64,000 nt of DNA from Neisseria zoodegmatis (GCF_900187305.1 NZ_LT906434.1:2232001-2296000); one strand, 5' to 3'; positions 18,686-30,371 are shown, numbered from the stretch's first letter. Made by a program: numbers and translations. The notes: generated by a model not told the origin, from the sequence alone.

Positions 18686-20014
18686 ATGTTCAACCACAGC
18701 AAAAACGAACTGCTCGATCTTTGCCGACAAGTGCTTTCTTTAGCAGACAAACACGGCGCAACCTCGGCCGAAGCCGATTTGAGCGAATCGCTCGGCCAAA
18801 GCGTGAGCGTGCGCTTGGGCGAAATCGAGCAAATCGAATACCAACAGGATAAATCGCTCGACATCACCGTTTATGTGGGCCAACGCAAAGGCCGTGCCAG
18901 CACCGCCGACTTTTCCCCACAGGCTCTGAGCGACACCGTGAAGGCGGCTGTCGATATTGCCAAATACACCGCCGAAGACGATTGCGCAGGCTTGGCCGAT
19001 GCCGGTTTAATGGCACGTGAAATCGGCGATTTAGACAAATACCACGAATGGGATTTATCTGCCGAAGCCGCCGTTGTGCTTGCCAAACAATGCGAACAGG
19101 CAGCATTGAATGCCGACAACCGCATCTCTAATTCCGAGGGTGCCGCCATACAAACCGGACACTACCAATACGTTTACGGCAATTCGCACGGCTTTGCCGC
19201 CCACCAACAAGGCACGCGCCACAGCATTTCGTGCAGCGTGGTCGCCGCCGATTCAGACGGCATGCAGCGCGATTATTGGTACGACACCTCTTGCCGCCAC
19301 CTCGATTTGGAATCGCCCGAAAGCATCGGCCGCACCGCCGCCGAACGCACCGTGCGCCGTTTGGGCGGACGCAGCATCCCTACCGGCAGCTATCCCGTGT
19401 TGTTTGACGCCACCGTTTCAGGCGGCCTGATCGGCCATCTCGTCGGTGCATTAAGCGGCGGCGCTTTGTACCGCCAAAGCAGTTTTCTGATCGACAGCCT
19501 CGGCAAACCGCTGCTGCCCGAATTTCTCAGCCTGCGTGAAGAGCCGCACATTCCCCAATCGTTCGGCAGCACCTATTTCGATGCCGAAGGCGTGGCAACC
19601 CGTCCGCGTTTTGTGATTGAAAACGGCATCATACAAGGCTACTTCTTAAGCAGTTACAGCGCGCGCAAACTCGGTATGCAAACCACCGCCAACGCCGGCG
19701 GCGCGCACAACCTTTATCTGAACCACACCCATGCGGCGCAATCTGATTTGCTGAAAGAAATGGGCACCGGCCTGCTCGTTACCGAATTGATGGGGCAAGG
19801 CGTGAACATGCTCACGGGCGACTACTCGCGCGGTGCGGCGGGTTTCTGGGTGGAAAACGGCGTGATTGCCTATCCCGTGGAAGAAATCACCATCGCCGGA
19901 CATTTACAGGATATGTATCTGAATATCGTCGGTGTGGCGGACGACGCATTGAAACGCTCAACCAATAAAATCGGTTCGGTATTGATCAGTGAAATGACCG
20001 TTGCGGGCAGTTGA
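18686..20014 (+). CDS. pmbA: Metalloprotease-family protein PmbA (TldE)
   Basis: 442-residue partner of TldD. The TldD/TldE complex cleaves unfolded peptides and matures some modified peptides (microcin B17, CcdA degradation). As expected for the PmbA half there is no HExxH metal site, which is supplied by TldD. Conserved stretches: GSYPVLFDATVSGGLIGHLVGALSGGALYRQSSFL and the C-terminal MLTGDYSRGAAGFWVENG. Full family length. An inverted DUS pair follows as terminator. Confidence 0.95.
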   Translation: MFNHSKNELLDLCRQVLSLADKHGATSAEADLSESLGQSVSVRLGEIEQIEYQQDKSLDITVYVGQRKGRASTADFSPQALSDTVKAAVDIAKYTAEDDCAGLADAGLMAREIGDLDKYHEWDLSAEAAVVLAKQCEQAALNADNRISNSEGAAIQTGHYQYVYGNSHGFAAHQQGTRHSISCSVVAADSDGMQRDYWYDTSCRHLDLESPESIGRTAAERTVRRLGGRSIPTGSYPVLFDATVSGGLIGHLVGALSGGALYRQSSFLIDSLGKPLLPEFLSLREEPHIPQSFGSTYFDAEGVATRPRFVIENGIIQGYFLSSYSARKLGMQTTANAGGAHNLYLNHTHAAQSDLLKEMGTGLLVTELMGQGVNMLTGDYSRGAAGFWVENGVIAYPVEEITIAGHLQDMYLNIVGVADDALKRSTNKIGSVLISEMTVAGS

Positions 20015-20054
20015 TATCATCAATCTATTTAAAGAAACTTGCTTTAAAAACCAA

Positions 20055-20084
20055 GAGGCCGTCTGAAAATATTCAGACGGCCTC
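20055..20084. terminator. Inverted DUS pair after pmbA
   Basis: GAGGCCGTCTGAA and its complement around a short A/T centre (13-base arms), 41 bases after pmbA and 39 before the convergent DUF4124 gene. It can serve both. Confidence 0.75.
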
Positions 20085-20122
20085 TGTTTCAAATCCATTC
20101 AAAGCAAGTTCGCTAAATCGCA

Positions 20123-20563
20123 TCAATTACAGAACTTAGCCACATCCGCATCATAACGCTTCACAAATTCATCACGGTTTGCGATGCGGGCGGTTTCGGC
20201 AAACTGGCGGTTCATGCGCGCGATTTTACAGTTGCTTTCTTTTTGCAGGCGGTTTTCTTCCTCAATCTTTTTGTTTTGCTCTTCGATTTTTTTGTTTTCC
20301 GCGGCAACGGCGTCGTTCAAATCCTTTTGCTTGTCGGCCAGCGAACCGTCTGCCGCTTCGGTTTTCGGCGGCGTCGGCGGCGTTACGGTTCGGGTGCGGA
20401 TATTAACCGTACCGGATTGCGAAATTTTCAGGTTTTGCGGCACATCCGAATAGCTGTTGCCGCCGCTTTTGTTTTTCCATGTGTAAACCTCGGCAACGGA
20501 AACGCTGCCGGAAACCAACATGCCGGAAATCAAGAGTAATCGGGCAAAACGGGTAATGTGCAT
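20123..20563 (-). CDS. DUF4124 periplasmic protein
   Basis: 146 residues. N-terminal signal peptide (residues 1-24, ending SVSVA) followed by the DUF4124 core EVYTWKNKSGGNSYSDVPQN, then a Thr/Pro-rich stretch (~58-68) and a charged coiled coil (~75-110, EENKKIEEQNKKIEEENRLQKE). Two cysteines close the C-terminal part (CKIARMN, KFCN). DUF4124 proteins are periplasmic and of unknown function. Confident as a gene; function not known. Confidence 0.85.
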   Translation of the reverse strand: MHITRFARLLLISGMLVSGSVSVAEVYTWKNKSGGNSYSDVPQNLKISQSGTVNIRTRTVTPPTPPKTEAADGSLADKQKDLNDAVAAENKKIEEQNKKIEEENRLQKESNCKIARMNRQFAETARIANRDEFVKRYDADVAKFCN

Positions 20564-20779
20564 GGTCTTTGTTCTTTCGGTTATGTTTCAGACGGCCTTC
20601 ATTGTACTGTTAAATTAAGTAAGTGTCATGATACAAACCGCTTTTCCTGCGCCTCAATGGTTACTTTTGGTATCGTTACAACGAAACGCATCATCAAAGC
20701 GTGCACGGCTTATGTAATTTTCTTAAATTTTACGGTCCGAATCTGCCGGAAACGGGTATCAAGCGCAGGCCAAATTTGA

Positions 20780-22285
<1,506 letters not shown>

Positions 22286-22299
22286 TGGCGTTCCAATAT

Positions 22300-22331
22300 A
22301 GGCCGTCTGAAAAATATTTTTCAGACGGCCT
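22300..22331. terminator. Inverted DUS pair after guaB
   Basis: AGGCCGTCTGAAAA and its complement around a TATT-like centre, 15 bases past the guaB stop. Strong hairpin with T-rich centre. Confidence 0.7.
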
Positions 22332-22362
22332 TACTCAAAAACCAAGTATGGGAGAGAGAAAA

Positions 22363-22659
22363 ATGGAGCAACCCGGCAAGCATAATGAAATCGATAACCG
22401 GCCTTTGAAAGAAACACTCGCGGACACCGCCCTTTCATTGCTGAGCCAAGGCGAAGACTATACAGACCTCGCCGATACATCATGCGAATTCGGGTATCTG
22501 TTTGGATTTGACGGTCACGGTTTGGAAGCCTTGTTCAAAATCACGACCGACCGAGGCGAACACTACTTCACCGCCCAAGGCCAATCTCTCAAACACCTGA
22601 ATATTGATGATGTTGCCTTTCAGGAAATCAGCCGTAAATTCTTAGAACTGCACGGATGA
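22363..22659 (+). CDS. Conserved hypothetical cytoplasmic protein
   Basis: 98 residues from the ATG at 22,363, which follows GGGAGAG at about 6 bases. The same frame is open through the guaB-side DUS hairpin, so longer starts are rejected. The protein is acidic and soluble with no signal or membrane segment. It has FGYLFGFDGHGLEALFKITTDRGEHYFTAQGQ in the middle, which looks like a beta-rich core. I do not recognise a family; the codon use and composition are those of a real gene. Confidence 0.65.
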   Translation: MEQPGKHNEIDNRPLKETLADTALSLLSQGEDYTDLADTSCEFGYLFGFDGHGLEALFKITTDRGEHYFTAQGQSLKHLNIDDVAFQEISRKFLELHG

Positions 22660-22721
22660 TGGCCCGCAAAGCCGAACGAAAACTTTACCCAGTTCGGCAC
22701 ATTTAGATGTCTGTTCACTTT

Positions 22722-22817
22722 TTCAGACGGCCTGTCGGTAAACATTCCTTTCAGACGGCCTGAATCGGTATAATCGGCATCTTTAATAAAATACCTGTCA
22801 TTTTCAGGCCGTCTGAA
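22722..22817. repeat. Three DUS copies in front of eno
   Basis: Two same-direction copies of TTCAGACGGCCT (22,722-22,733; 22,750-22,761) and one opposite copy AGGCCGTCTGAA (22,806-22,817). A TATAAT at 22,769-22,774 between them is a candidate -10 for eno, without a good -35. Confidence 0.55.
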
Positions 22818-22888
22818 ACCAAGCCATAACAAGGCGCCTGAAAATATTTTTCCACTTTAAGTTTGATGTGTTCACTTTCATTTATTGA

Positions 22889-24193
<1,305 letters not shown>

Positions 24194-24208
24194 TTAAAGG
24201 TATCGGTT

Positions 24209-24484
24209 ATGAAATGGGTTACCCTGGTTTTAATTACCGCGCTGGCATGGTTCCAATACAGCCTTTGGCTCTCCAAAGGCGGTTGGCGCGATATGTGGCG
24301 CCTGCAAGACCAAGTTGCCGAACAGGAAGAAAAAAACCAGGCATTAACCTTGCGCAATAATGCTCTGGAAGCCGAAGTGAACGATTTGGAAGAAGGTCAA
24401 GACGCCATCGCCGAAATCGCACGGGTGGATTTAGGCTACATCCAAAACGGCGAAACCTACTACCGTTTGGTTTACCGCCGCTAA
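24209..24484 (+). CDS. ftsB: Cell division protein FtsB
   Basis: 91-residue bitopic membrane protein of the divisome FtsQLB subcomplex. Membrane segment at residues ~3-20 (WVTLVLITALAWFQYSLW), periplasmic coiled coil (~30-62) and the conserved end ARVDLGYIQNGETYYRL. Cotranscribed with eno. Terminated by the inverted DUS pair at 24,502-24,533. Confidence 0.93.
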   Translation: MKWVTLVLITALAWFQYSLWLSKGGWRDMWRLQDQVAEQEEKNQALTLRNNALEAEVNDLEEGQDAIAEIARVDLGYIQNGETYYRLVYRR

Positions 24485-24501
24485 GCATCCGAAGCACTAT
24501 C

Positions 24502-24533
24502 GAGGCCGTCTGAAAATACTTTCAGACGGCCTC
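24502..24533. terminator. Inverted DUS pair after ftsB
   Basis: GAGGCCGTCTGAAA and its complement around a short centre, then CTTTCTTTT. Ends the eno-ftsB operon 18 bases after ftsB. Confidence 0.75.
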
Positions 24534-24638
24534 TTTCTTTTACCGCCCACCGTTAACCATAAGATTTTAACCCATTGAATTATCTAAACATAAACAAACG
24601 CCAAACACCCTTCCGCAGTGTAAATCAGCCTTGAAAAT

Positions 24639-24667
24639 TTGAGATTTACACCAACTGTCGGTACAAT
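24639..24667 (+). promoter_or_regulatory. Promoter of ptsN-hprK-rapZ
   Basis: TTGAGA (24,639-24,644), 17-base spacer, TACAAT (24,662-24,667), 35 bases before the ptsN ATG. Confidence 0.65.
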
Positions 24668-24702
24668 CCCACCCTGTTTTGCTTACTTAAAAAGAGAAAG
24701 AT

Positions 24703-25152
24703 ATGAGCCTGATCAGCGAAATCTTGCCCTTATCACATATTGTGCTGGATTTAGAAGTCAGCAGTAAAAAACGCATTTTCGAGCAGGCCGGGCTGCTGCT
24801 TGAAAACGAAGCCGGGCTGGCGCGCGCCGATGTGTTCGACTGCCTGTTTGCCCGCGAAAAGCTCGGCACGACCGGCTTAGGTCAAGGCGTAGCCATTCCG
24901 CACGGCCGCCACGCTTCCGTGAAAAAAGCAGTCGGCGCATTCATCCGCACCAAAGAGCCGGTGGCTTTCGACGCCCCCGACGGCAAACCCGTTTCGCTGA
25001 TTTTCGTACTGCTCGTGCCGGAAAACGCCACCGGCGAACATCTGGAAGTTTTATCGAAACTAGCCGGCCGATTTTCCCAAAAATCAGTACGCGAAGCATT
25101 GATGGCAGCCACTTCTGCCGAAGAAGTACAGCAGCTTTTAAAAGAAGAGTAA
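24703..25152 (+). CDS. ptsN: Nitrogen-type PTS IIA protein
   Basis: 149-residue EIIA(Ntr). The phosphorylated histidine is H67 in GVAIPHGRHAS. It receives phosphate from the PTS-Ntr chain and regulates rather than transports sugars. Length and fold pattern are normal. It begins an operon with hprK (3-base gap) and rapZ, the classic betaproteobacterial arrangement, which links the PTS phosphorelay to HPr phosphorylation. No EIIB or EIIC gene is nearby. Confidence 0.95.
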   Translation: MSLISEILPLSHIVLDLEVSSKKRIFEQAGLLLENEAGLARADVFDCLFAREKLGTTGLGQGVAIPHGRHASVKKAVGAFIRTKEPVAFDAPDGKPVSLIFVLLVPENATGEHLEVLSKLAGRFSQKSVREALMAATSAEEVQQLLKEE

Positions 25153-25155
25153 ACA

Positions 25156-26118
25156 ATGCCCAGCATTTCAGTACGCCGCCTGTATCAAGACAACCAGCAC
25201 AAGCTGCAACTGGCGTGGGCGGCAGGTACGGCGGGAGCCGATAACCGTATCGGCGTTGAGGCCGACAAGCCCGTTTTGGCGCTGGTCGGCCATTTGAATT
25301 TTATCCACCCCAACCAAGTGCAGGTTTTGGGCGTAGCGGAAGTCGAATACCTGCAACGCATGGAGGCCGGAGAAACCGCCGCCGGTTTTTATCAGCTTTT
25401 CGATCTGCCCATGTCGCTCGTTATCGTGGCGAACGATCTGCCCGTTCCGCCCGTGCTGCGCGACTACTGCCACACCAATAACGTGCCTTTGCTGATGTCC
25501 AAACGGGAAAGCCCGTATCTGATGGACGTTTTGCGCATTTACCTGCAACGCGTTTTGGCCGTATCCACCATCAAACACGGCGTGTTTCTCGACGTGTTTG
25601 AAATCGGCGTATTGATCACCGGCCAATCCGGGCTGGGAAAAAGCGAGCTGGCGTTGGAGCTGATTTCCCGCGGCCACAGCCTGATTGCCGACGATGCGGT
25701 AGAGCTATACCGCACAGGCCCCGAAACCCTCGACGGCCGCTGCCCGCCGATGCTGCGGGATTTTCTCGAAGTGCGCGGATTGGGCGTGCTCAATATCCGT
25801 CACATTTTCGGCGAAACTTCCATCCGCCCCAAAAAAATCCTTCAATTAATCATCAATCTGGTACCGGCCGACGATGAATACATGAAACGGCTCGACCGTC
25901 TGAGCATCCGTTCCGAAACCGAATCCATTTTAGATGTCAGCGTGCGCTCGGTAACGCTGCCCGTGGCCATCGGCCGCAACTTGGCCGTTTTGGTCGAAGC
26001 CGCCGTCCGCAATTACATTTTGCAGCTGCGCGGCAAAGACAGCACGCGGGAATTTCTCGAGCGCCATCAAACCATGTTGAAAGAAAACGAATCCGATCAT
26101 GAAAATAGTGCTGATTAG
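25156..26118 (+). CDS. hprK: HPr kinase/phosphorylase
   Basis: 320 residues. Phosphorylates and dephosphorylates HPr at its regulatory serine. Walker [10 protein letters not shown] at 156-164, with H141 in [12 protein letters not shown] just before it, and the HprK signature [15 protein letters not shown] downstream. Its ATG is 3 bases after ptsN, and its 3' end overlaps rapZ by 20 bases. Present in neisseriae, where it is not tied to a sugar PTS as in Firmicutes. Confidence 0.95.
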   Translation: MPSISVRRLYQDNQHKLQLAWAAGTAGADNRIGVEADKPVLALVGHLNFIHPNQVQVLGVAEVEYLQRMEAGETAAGFYQLFDLPMSLVIVANDLPVPPVLRDYCHTNNVPLLMSKRESPYLMDVLRIYLQRVLAVSTIKHGVFLDVFEIGVLITGQSGLGKSELALELISRGHSLIADDAVELYRTGPETLDGRCPPMLRDFLEVRGLGVLNIRHIFGETSIRPKKILQLIINLVPADDEYMKRLDRLSIRSETESILDVSVRSVTLPVAIGRNLAVLVEAAVRNYILQLRGKDSTREFLERHQTMLKENESDHENSAD

Positions 26119-26953
26119 CGGCCTTTCCGGTTCGGGCAAATCAGTTGCCCTCAAGCTGCTGGAAGACTTGGGCTATTATTGCGTCGACAACCTGCCGATG
26201 AAGCTGCTGCCCGGCCTGATCCAATATCATCTCGACAACAGCGAAATTACCCAGCTCGGCATCAGCGTCGACATCCGTTCGCGTATCGACATCAACGAGG
26301 CCGAAGAGCAAATCAAACTCCTGCGCCAACAAGGCTACGATGTAGAAGTATTGTTTTTAGAAGCCGACGAAGCCGTGCTGATACGCCGTTTTTCCGAAAC
26401 GCGCCGCAGCCATCCTCTGTCCGGCCAAACACTTACCTTGCTCGAAAGCCTGCAACAAGAGCGGGCATGGCTTTTCCCCTTGCGCGAGTTGGCCTATTGC
26501 ATCGACACCTCGAAAATGAACGCCCAGCAGCTCCGTTACAGCGTGCAGCAATGGCTGAAACAAGAGCGCAAAGGCTTGCTGGTGATTTTGGAATCGTTCG
26601 GCTTCAAATACGGCGTGCCGACCAACGTCGATTTCCTGTTTGACATGCGCAGCCTGCCCAATCCTTATTACGATACCGAACTGCGCCCGTTCAACGGCCT
26701 CGACAAACCGATTCAGAACTACTTGGACCAACAACCCGCGGCACAGGAAATGATCAACGACATCAGCAACTTCATGAACCGCTGGCTGCCGCAGATGCAG
26801 GTCGAAAGCCGCAGCTACGTAACCATCGGCATCGGCTGCACCGGCGGGCAACACCGCTCCGTATATGTTGTCGAGCAGTTGGCAGAGCGGTTGAAAGGCC
26901 GCTACGAATTGCTTGTGCGCCACCGCCAAATAACCGGATTAGCAGAGCGTTAA
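26099..26953 (+). CDS. rapZ: RNase adapter protein RapZ
   Basis: 284 residues. Walker [12 protein letters not shown] near 8-18, Walker B region [20 protein letters not shown], and the C-terminal [22 protein letters not shown] that forms the sugar-phosphate/RNA-binding part. In E. coli RapZ presents small RNA GlmZ to RNase E and senses glucosamine-6-phosphate; the neisserial target is not known to me. Overlaps hprK by 20 bases, so translation is coupled. Confidence 0.94.
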   Translation: MKIVLISGLSGSGKSVALKLLEDLGYYCVDNLPMKLLPGLIQYHLDNSEITQLGISVDIRSRIDINEAEEQIKLLRQQGYDVEVLFLEADEAVLIRRFSETRRSHPLSGQTLTLLESLQQERAWLFPLRELAYCIDTSKMNAQQLRYSVQQWLKQERKGLLVILESFGFKYGVPTNVDFLFDMRSLPNPYYDTELRPFNGLDKPIQNYLDQQPAAQEMINDISNFMNRWLPQMQVESRSYVTIGIGCTGGQHRSVYVVEQLAERLKGRYELLVRHRQITGLAER

Positions 26954-26961
26954 CCCCATTT

Positions 26962-26993
26962 TCAGACGGCCTCTTGCATCAGAGGCCGTCTGA
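26962..26993. terminator. Inverted DUS pair after rapZ
   Basis: TCAGACGGCCTCT and AGAGGCCGTCTGA face each other around TGCATC, in the outward order opposite to the other pairs here. 13-base arms; lies 9 bases past rapZ. Confidence 0.65.
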
Positions 26994-27016
26994 GAGCTTA
27001 AAGCAAAACAATATGC

Positions 27017-27062
27017 TATAATTGCCGCACTCAATCAGGCAGCCTTTGTCGGGCTGCCTGAT
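27017..27062 (+). promoter_or_regulatory. -10 box and strong 5' hairpin before the YlqF gene
   Basis: TATAAT (27,017-27,022) is followed by an 11-bp perfect stem ATCAGGCAGCC-7-GGCTGCCTGAT (27,034-27,062). With a start near 27,030 the hairpin would be at the very 5' end of the transcript. It lacks a following T run, so a leader structure fits better than a terminator. Confidence 0.4.
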
Positions 27063-27199
27063 TACGTTATCCGGCCGATTACGGGCAATAAACCGACCCG
27101 AAATAAAGCAGCACTATTTTCAGACGGCCTCCCCGTGAAACAAATACCCATACATAGCAAACCCATTTGCTATCCATATCGATAAAAGAGCAAAACATT

Positions 27200-28144
27200 A
27201 TGGCAATCCAATGGTTTCCCGGCCACATGAACAAGGCGAAAAAAGCCATCGCCGAGCGCATCAAAAACATTGATATGGTGATCGAAATGCTCGATGCCCG
27301 CCTGCCCGCCTCCAGCGAAAACCCCCTGCTGGCACAACTTTCGCGCGGCAAACCCAAGCTCAAAATCCTCAACAAACAAGACCTTGCCGACCCCGAGCGC
27401 ACCGCCGTTTGGCTCGATTACTACAACAACAAGCCCGACACCCAAGCCATCGCCTTCGACTCTTCCGAGCAAGGCGCAACCGCCAAAATCACCCGCGCCT
27501 GCCGCAACATGATGCCCAACCGCGGCGGCATCGACAAACCCCTGCGCGTACTCATCTGCGGCATCCCCAACGTCGGCAAATCCACCCTGATAAACGGCAT
27601 GATCGGCAAAAAATCCGCCAAAACCGGCAACGAACCCGGCATCACCAAAGCCGAACAACGCCTGTTTCTCGCCGACGACTTCTGGCTCTATGACACCCCC
27701 GGCATGTTGTGGCCGAAAATCATCGTAGAAGAAAGCGGCTACAACCTCGCCGCCAGCGGAGCCGTAGGCCGCAACGCACTCGACGAAGAAGAAGTCGCCC
27801 TCGAACTGCTCGACTACCTGCGCCGCCACTACCTGCCCCTGTTGCAGGCACGTTACCAAGCCGACAAAGACCCGAGCAGCCATTGGAACGACACCGAATG
27901 GCTCGAATGGATTGCCAAAAAACGCGGAGCCGTATTAAGCGGCGGACGCATCAACTACCAAAAAGCCGCCGAAAACATCCTTACCGATTTCCGCGACGGC
28001 CACATAGGCAGAATCACGCTCGAAACACCGAACCAATGGGAAGCATGGCTCAAAACAGCCAAACAGAAAGAAGCCGAATTGAAAGCCGCCCGCGAAGCCA
28101 GAAAAGCGGAGCGCAAGGGACAAAGGCCGTCTGAAAAAGAATAA
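27200..28144 (+). CDS. ylqF: Ribosome biogenesis GTPase YlqF/RbgA family
   Basis: 314 residues, circularly permuted GTPase: G4 NKQD (58-61) precedes G1 GIPNVGKST (121-129) and G3 DTPG (165-168). N-terminal WFPGHMNKAKKAI is the family hallmark. Acts in late large-subunit assembly. Start ATG is at 27,200; the frame opens at 27,167 but MAIQWFPGHM is the conserved N-terminus. The C-terminal tail is Lys/Arg/Ala-rich and ends in a DUS read in frame (RPSEKE). Confidence 0.92.
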   Translation: MAIQWFPGHMNKAKKAIAERIKNIDMVIEMLDARLPASSENPLLAQLSRGKPKLKILNKQDLADPERTAVWLDYYNNKPDTQAIAFDSSEQGATAKITRACRNMMPNRGGIDKPLRVLICGIPNVGKSTLINGMIGKKSAKTGNEPGITKAEQRLFLADDFWLYDTPGMLWPKIIVEESGYNLAASGAVGRNALDEEEVALELLDYLRRHYLPLLQARYQADKDPSSHWNDTEWLEWIAKKRGAVLSGGRINYQKAAENILTDFRDGHIGRITLETPNQWEAWLKTAKQKEAELKAAREARKAERKGQRPSEKE

Positions 28145-28277
28145 AACACCGGGGTGGCCATCCCTGCCCAAGGCTTCCGACAACTGTTTGCCTTGCATTA
28201 AAATGGAAACCGACGGCGGGTAAAGATGCCCGCCCCACGCAGCCCGACCGCAATCCAACTTACCGAAGGAGTGCATT

Positions 28278-28610
28278 ATGAAAACCGTTTTCCGCAGCGT
28301 CTTGGCGGTAGCCGCTTTATCACTGACCGCCTGCTTGCCCACAACCGGCGGCAGCCATGAAAGCCGTATTCAAGTATACAAACACGACGGTTCCCGCCAG
28401 TGCGAAGCAGGTATCAGCCCCGCCGACATGCAAAAAGAACTGCAAGGCATCCGCGTTTATGCGGCGGAAAAAAGCGAACTTTCAGACAAAGCCTACCGCG
28501 AAGTATGCGGAGGCGATACCGGCACCATCAACGTTTACACGATTGAAACGAAAGATCGAAGCGAAGCTGAAAAGCGCGGGTTTAAAGTCTTGCCCCCGAC
28601 ACCGCAATAA
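28278..28610 (+). CDS. Small lipoprotein, paralogue A
   Basis: 110 residues. Lipoprotein signal with lipobox LTAC (Cys19). The mature part has RIQVYKHDGSRQCEAGISPADMQKELQGIRVYAA, a second cysteine in REVCGGDTGTINVYTIE and a C-terminal AEKRGFKVL. Clear paralogue of the gene at 28,724, sharing QVYKH-G-QC, GI-VYAAE, VCGG-TG-NVYTI and AEKRGFKVL. The two conserved cysteines may form a disulfide. Family of unknown function in Neisseria. RBS AAGGAG precedes the ATG. Confidence 0.75.
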   Translation: MKTVFRSVLAVAALSLTACLPTTGGSHESRIQVYKHDGSRQCEAGISPADMQKELQGIRVYAAEKSELSDKAYREVCGGDTGTINVYTIETKDRSEAEKRGFKVLPPTPQ

Positions 28611-28612
28611 TC

Positions 28613-28660
28613 TTTTCAGACGGCCTGACCATTCTGCTGCCCTAAAAGGCCGTCTGAAAA
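28613..28660. repeat. DUS pair between the lipoprotein paralogues
   Basis: TTTTCAGACGGCCT and AGGCCGTCTGAAAA inverted around about 20 bases, directly after the first lipoprotein gene. Possible terminator. Confidence 0.55.
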
Positions 28661-28723
28661 CCATTATGCCCGCAGCTCGCAACCACACGGTAAAATCCGT
28701 CGAGCATTATCGAAAGCACCGCC

Positions 28724-29062
28724 ATGAAACCGATGACCTGCAACGCTTTACTGACCGCCCTTGTTGCTCTAAGTGCCTGCGCCGCTTCCAACAGCCCGAA
28801 TGTGCCGAAAACCGCATACATCCAAGTCTATAAACACAATGGCTCGCAGCAATGCTACGGCGGCGGCATCAGCCCTCAAGCCATGCTGAGTGAATTGAAC
28901 GGCATCCAAGTCTATGCCGCGGAAGCACACAGCCTGCAAGGTGTGATGTTCCCCGCTGTATGCGGCGGATTAACCGGAAACGTCAATGTTTACACGATTG
29001 ATGTAAAAGACAGGAGTAAAGCTGAAAAACGCGGGTTTAAGGTATTGCAGGAGAAAGATTAA
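28724..29062 (+). CDS. Small lipoprotein, paralogue B
   Basis: 112 residues with lipobox LSAC (Cys19). Same core as the preceding gene: YIQVYKHNGSQQCYGGGISPQAM, GIQVYAAEAHS, AVCGGLTGNVNVYTIDVKDRSKAEKRGFKVL. It arose by duplication; roughly half of the mature residues are identical by eye. It has its own leader and DUS-bearing spacer, so independent expression is possible. Function unknown. Confidence 0.75.
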   Translation: MKPMTCNALLTALVALSACAASNSPNVPKTAYIQVYKHNGSQQCYGGGISPQAMLSELNGIQVYAAEAHSLQGVMFPAVCGGLTGNVNVYTIDVKDRSKAEKRGFKVLQEKD

Positions 29063-29175
29063 CTTTAAAAACTTACAAGAGTGTGAACATATCTCCGTCT
29101 CTGCATTATTAAGTTTTCATTAAAGGCGATGCAACGCGTATTACCACAATTCTAAAAATGTAACAAAGGCCTTGT

Positions 29176-29568
29176 ATGACTGATTTATGTTTATCTAAAT
29201 ATGAAAATTATTTTCTGTTGCATATCATAAAAAATAATGAAATATGGGCTGACTATTTGATTGATCAACTTAATAATTCTTCAATCTCCTCTAAAGAATA
29301 TACAGGAGCAGGAGTTTATATTGACTTTGAAATTGATGAAAAAAATACATTCCTAAAAAAAGCCGATGTTCCACTTTTTTTTGAAGCAGATGCTATTGCT
29401 CCCGATCGCTCAGATGCTGTATTTTTTTACTATATACAAAAGAATCAACCGATAAAAAAAGCAGAATCATCCATTTCTTGGAAATTGCAATTGCCGGAGC
29501 AAACTATGACGAAAAAGAAGTCTATTCATGGTTGGTGGCAAACCATGGCGAATACAAAACATAAATAA
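29176..29568 (+). CDS. AT-rich ORF, probably frameshifted near its end
   Basis: 130 residues as it stands, with much lower GC than all neighbours, which suggests recent acquisition. The first ~92 residues (YENYFLLHIIKNNEIWADYLIDQL..., acidic, soluble) read naturally. After the A7 tract at 29,454-29,460 the reading becomes unconvincing (SSISWKLQLPEQTMTKKKS). Adding one A there opens a better frame, RIIHFLEIAIAGANYDEKEV..., ending at TAA 29,562-29,564. The size and setting resemble immunity-type proteins of toxin cassettes, but I do not recognise a family. No toxin gene is next to it. Confidence 0.55.
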   Translation: MTDLCLSKYENYFLLHIIKNNEIWADYLIDQLNNSSISSKEYTGAGVYIDFEIDEKNTFLKKADVPLFFEADAIAPDRSDAVFFYYIQKNQPIKKAESSISWKLQLPEQTMTKKKSIHGWWQTMANTKHK

Positions 29569-29679
29569 ATTGTTAGGATGTGCACCAAGTGGCATAAAAA
29601 ATTCTGATTTTTGATTTTTCAGACCGCCTGTCCGAACAAAGCACAGCAAGTGTCTGTGCGCCCTATAACCAATAAAACC

Positions 29680-30297
29680 ATGACCGACAAACTCCCCCCC
29701 GACGCGCTTATCGAAGCCGCGCTGCTTACCCAAACCGAACCGCTCAGCGAAAAGACCATGCGCGAGCTGTGTGTGCCGCCGTTGTCGCCCGACAAGCTGA
29801 TTGATGTGCTGGCGAACTTGAAAACCCGCTGGCAAAACCGCGCTTTGCAGTTGGTGCATACGCATGAAGGCTGGCGTTTTCAGATTGCCCAAGCCGCATT
29901 CGAGCGGTTGGGCAGTTTGCAGGAGCAGCGTGCGCCGCGCTATTCGCGTGCGGTGATGGAAACGCTGGCGATTATCGCCTACCAGCAGCCGGTTACGCGC
30001 GGCGATATCGAAGGCATACGCGGCGTAGCGGTATCGCAAAACGTAATGCAGACGCTGCAAGACCGCGGTTGGATTGAGGTTATCGGCCACCGCGATTCCA
30101 TCGGCCGCCCCGCTTTATGGGCGACGACCAATGTGTTTTTAAGCGATTTGCAGTTGGAAAGTTTAGAAGAACTGCCGCCGCTCACCGAATTGGGCGAGCT
30201 GGTATTGCCCGATTTAATCGAGCCTGCCGAAAGCGGCGAGGAAGAAACAGAAGCCGGGCAAACCGAGCTGCTTTCCGAACCGCCCATATTAAATTAA
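29680..30297 (+). CDS. scpB: Segregation and condensation protein B
   Basis: 205 residues from the ATG at 29,680 (MTDKLPPDALIEAALL); the upstream extension is a translated DUS region. ScpB forms the SMC-ScpA-ScpB condensin that organises and segregates chromosomes. Two winged-helix domains: SEKTMRELCVPPLSPDKLIDVLANLK and SRAVMETLAIIAYQQPVTRGDIEGIRGVAVS, the second being the family signature. The C-terminal tail is acidic (EESGEEETEAGQTE) and variable. scpA is not in the window. Confidence 0.93.
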   Translation: MTDKLPPDALIEAALLTQTEPLSEKTMRELCVPPLSPDKLIDVLANLKTRWQNRALQLVHTHEGWRFQIAQAAFERLGSLQEQRAPRYSRAVMETLAIIAYQQPVTRGDIEGIRGVAVSQNVMQTLQDRGWIEVIGHRDSIGRPALWATTNVFLSDLQLESLEELPPLTELGELVLPDLIEPAESGEEETEAGQTELLSEPPILN

Positions 30298-30300
30298 CGG

Positions 30301-30371
30301 GTAGGTCGGATTCTTGTATCCGACAAAATCACCGAATACCATTGCTTGTCGGATACAAGTATCCGACCTAC
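30301..30371. repeat. Short palindromic element after scpB
   Basis: GTAGGTCGGATTCTTGTATC at the left recurs inverted at the right (ends GTATCCGACCTAC), 71 bases in all with roughly 25-base arms and small mismatches. No coding capacity. It starts 3 bases after the scpB stop and could also terminate transcription. Confidence 0.65.
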
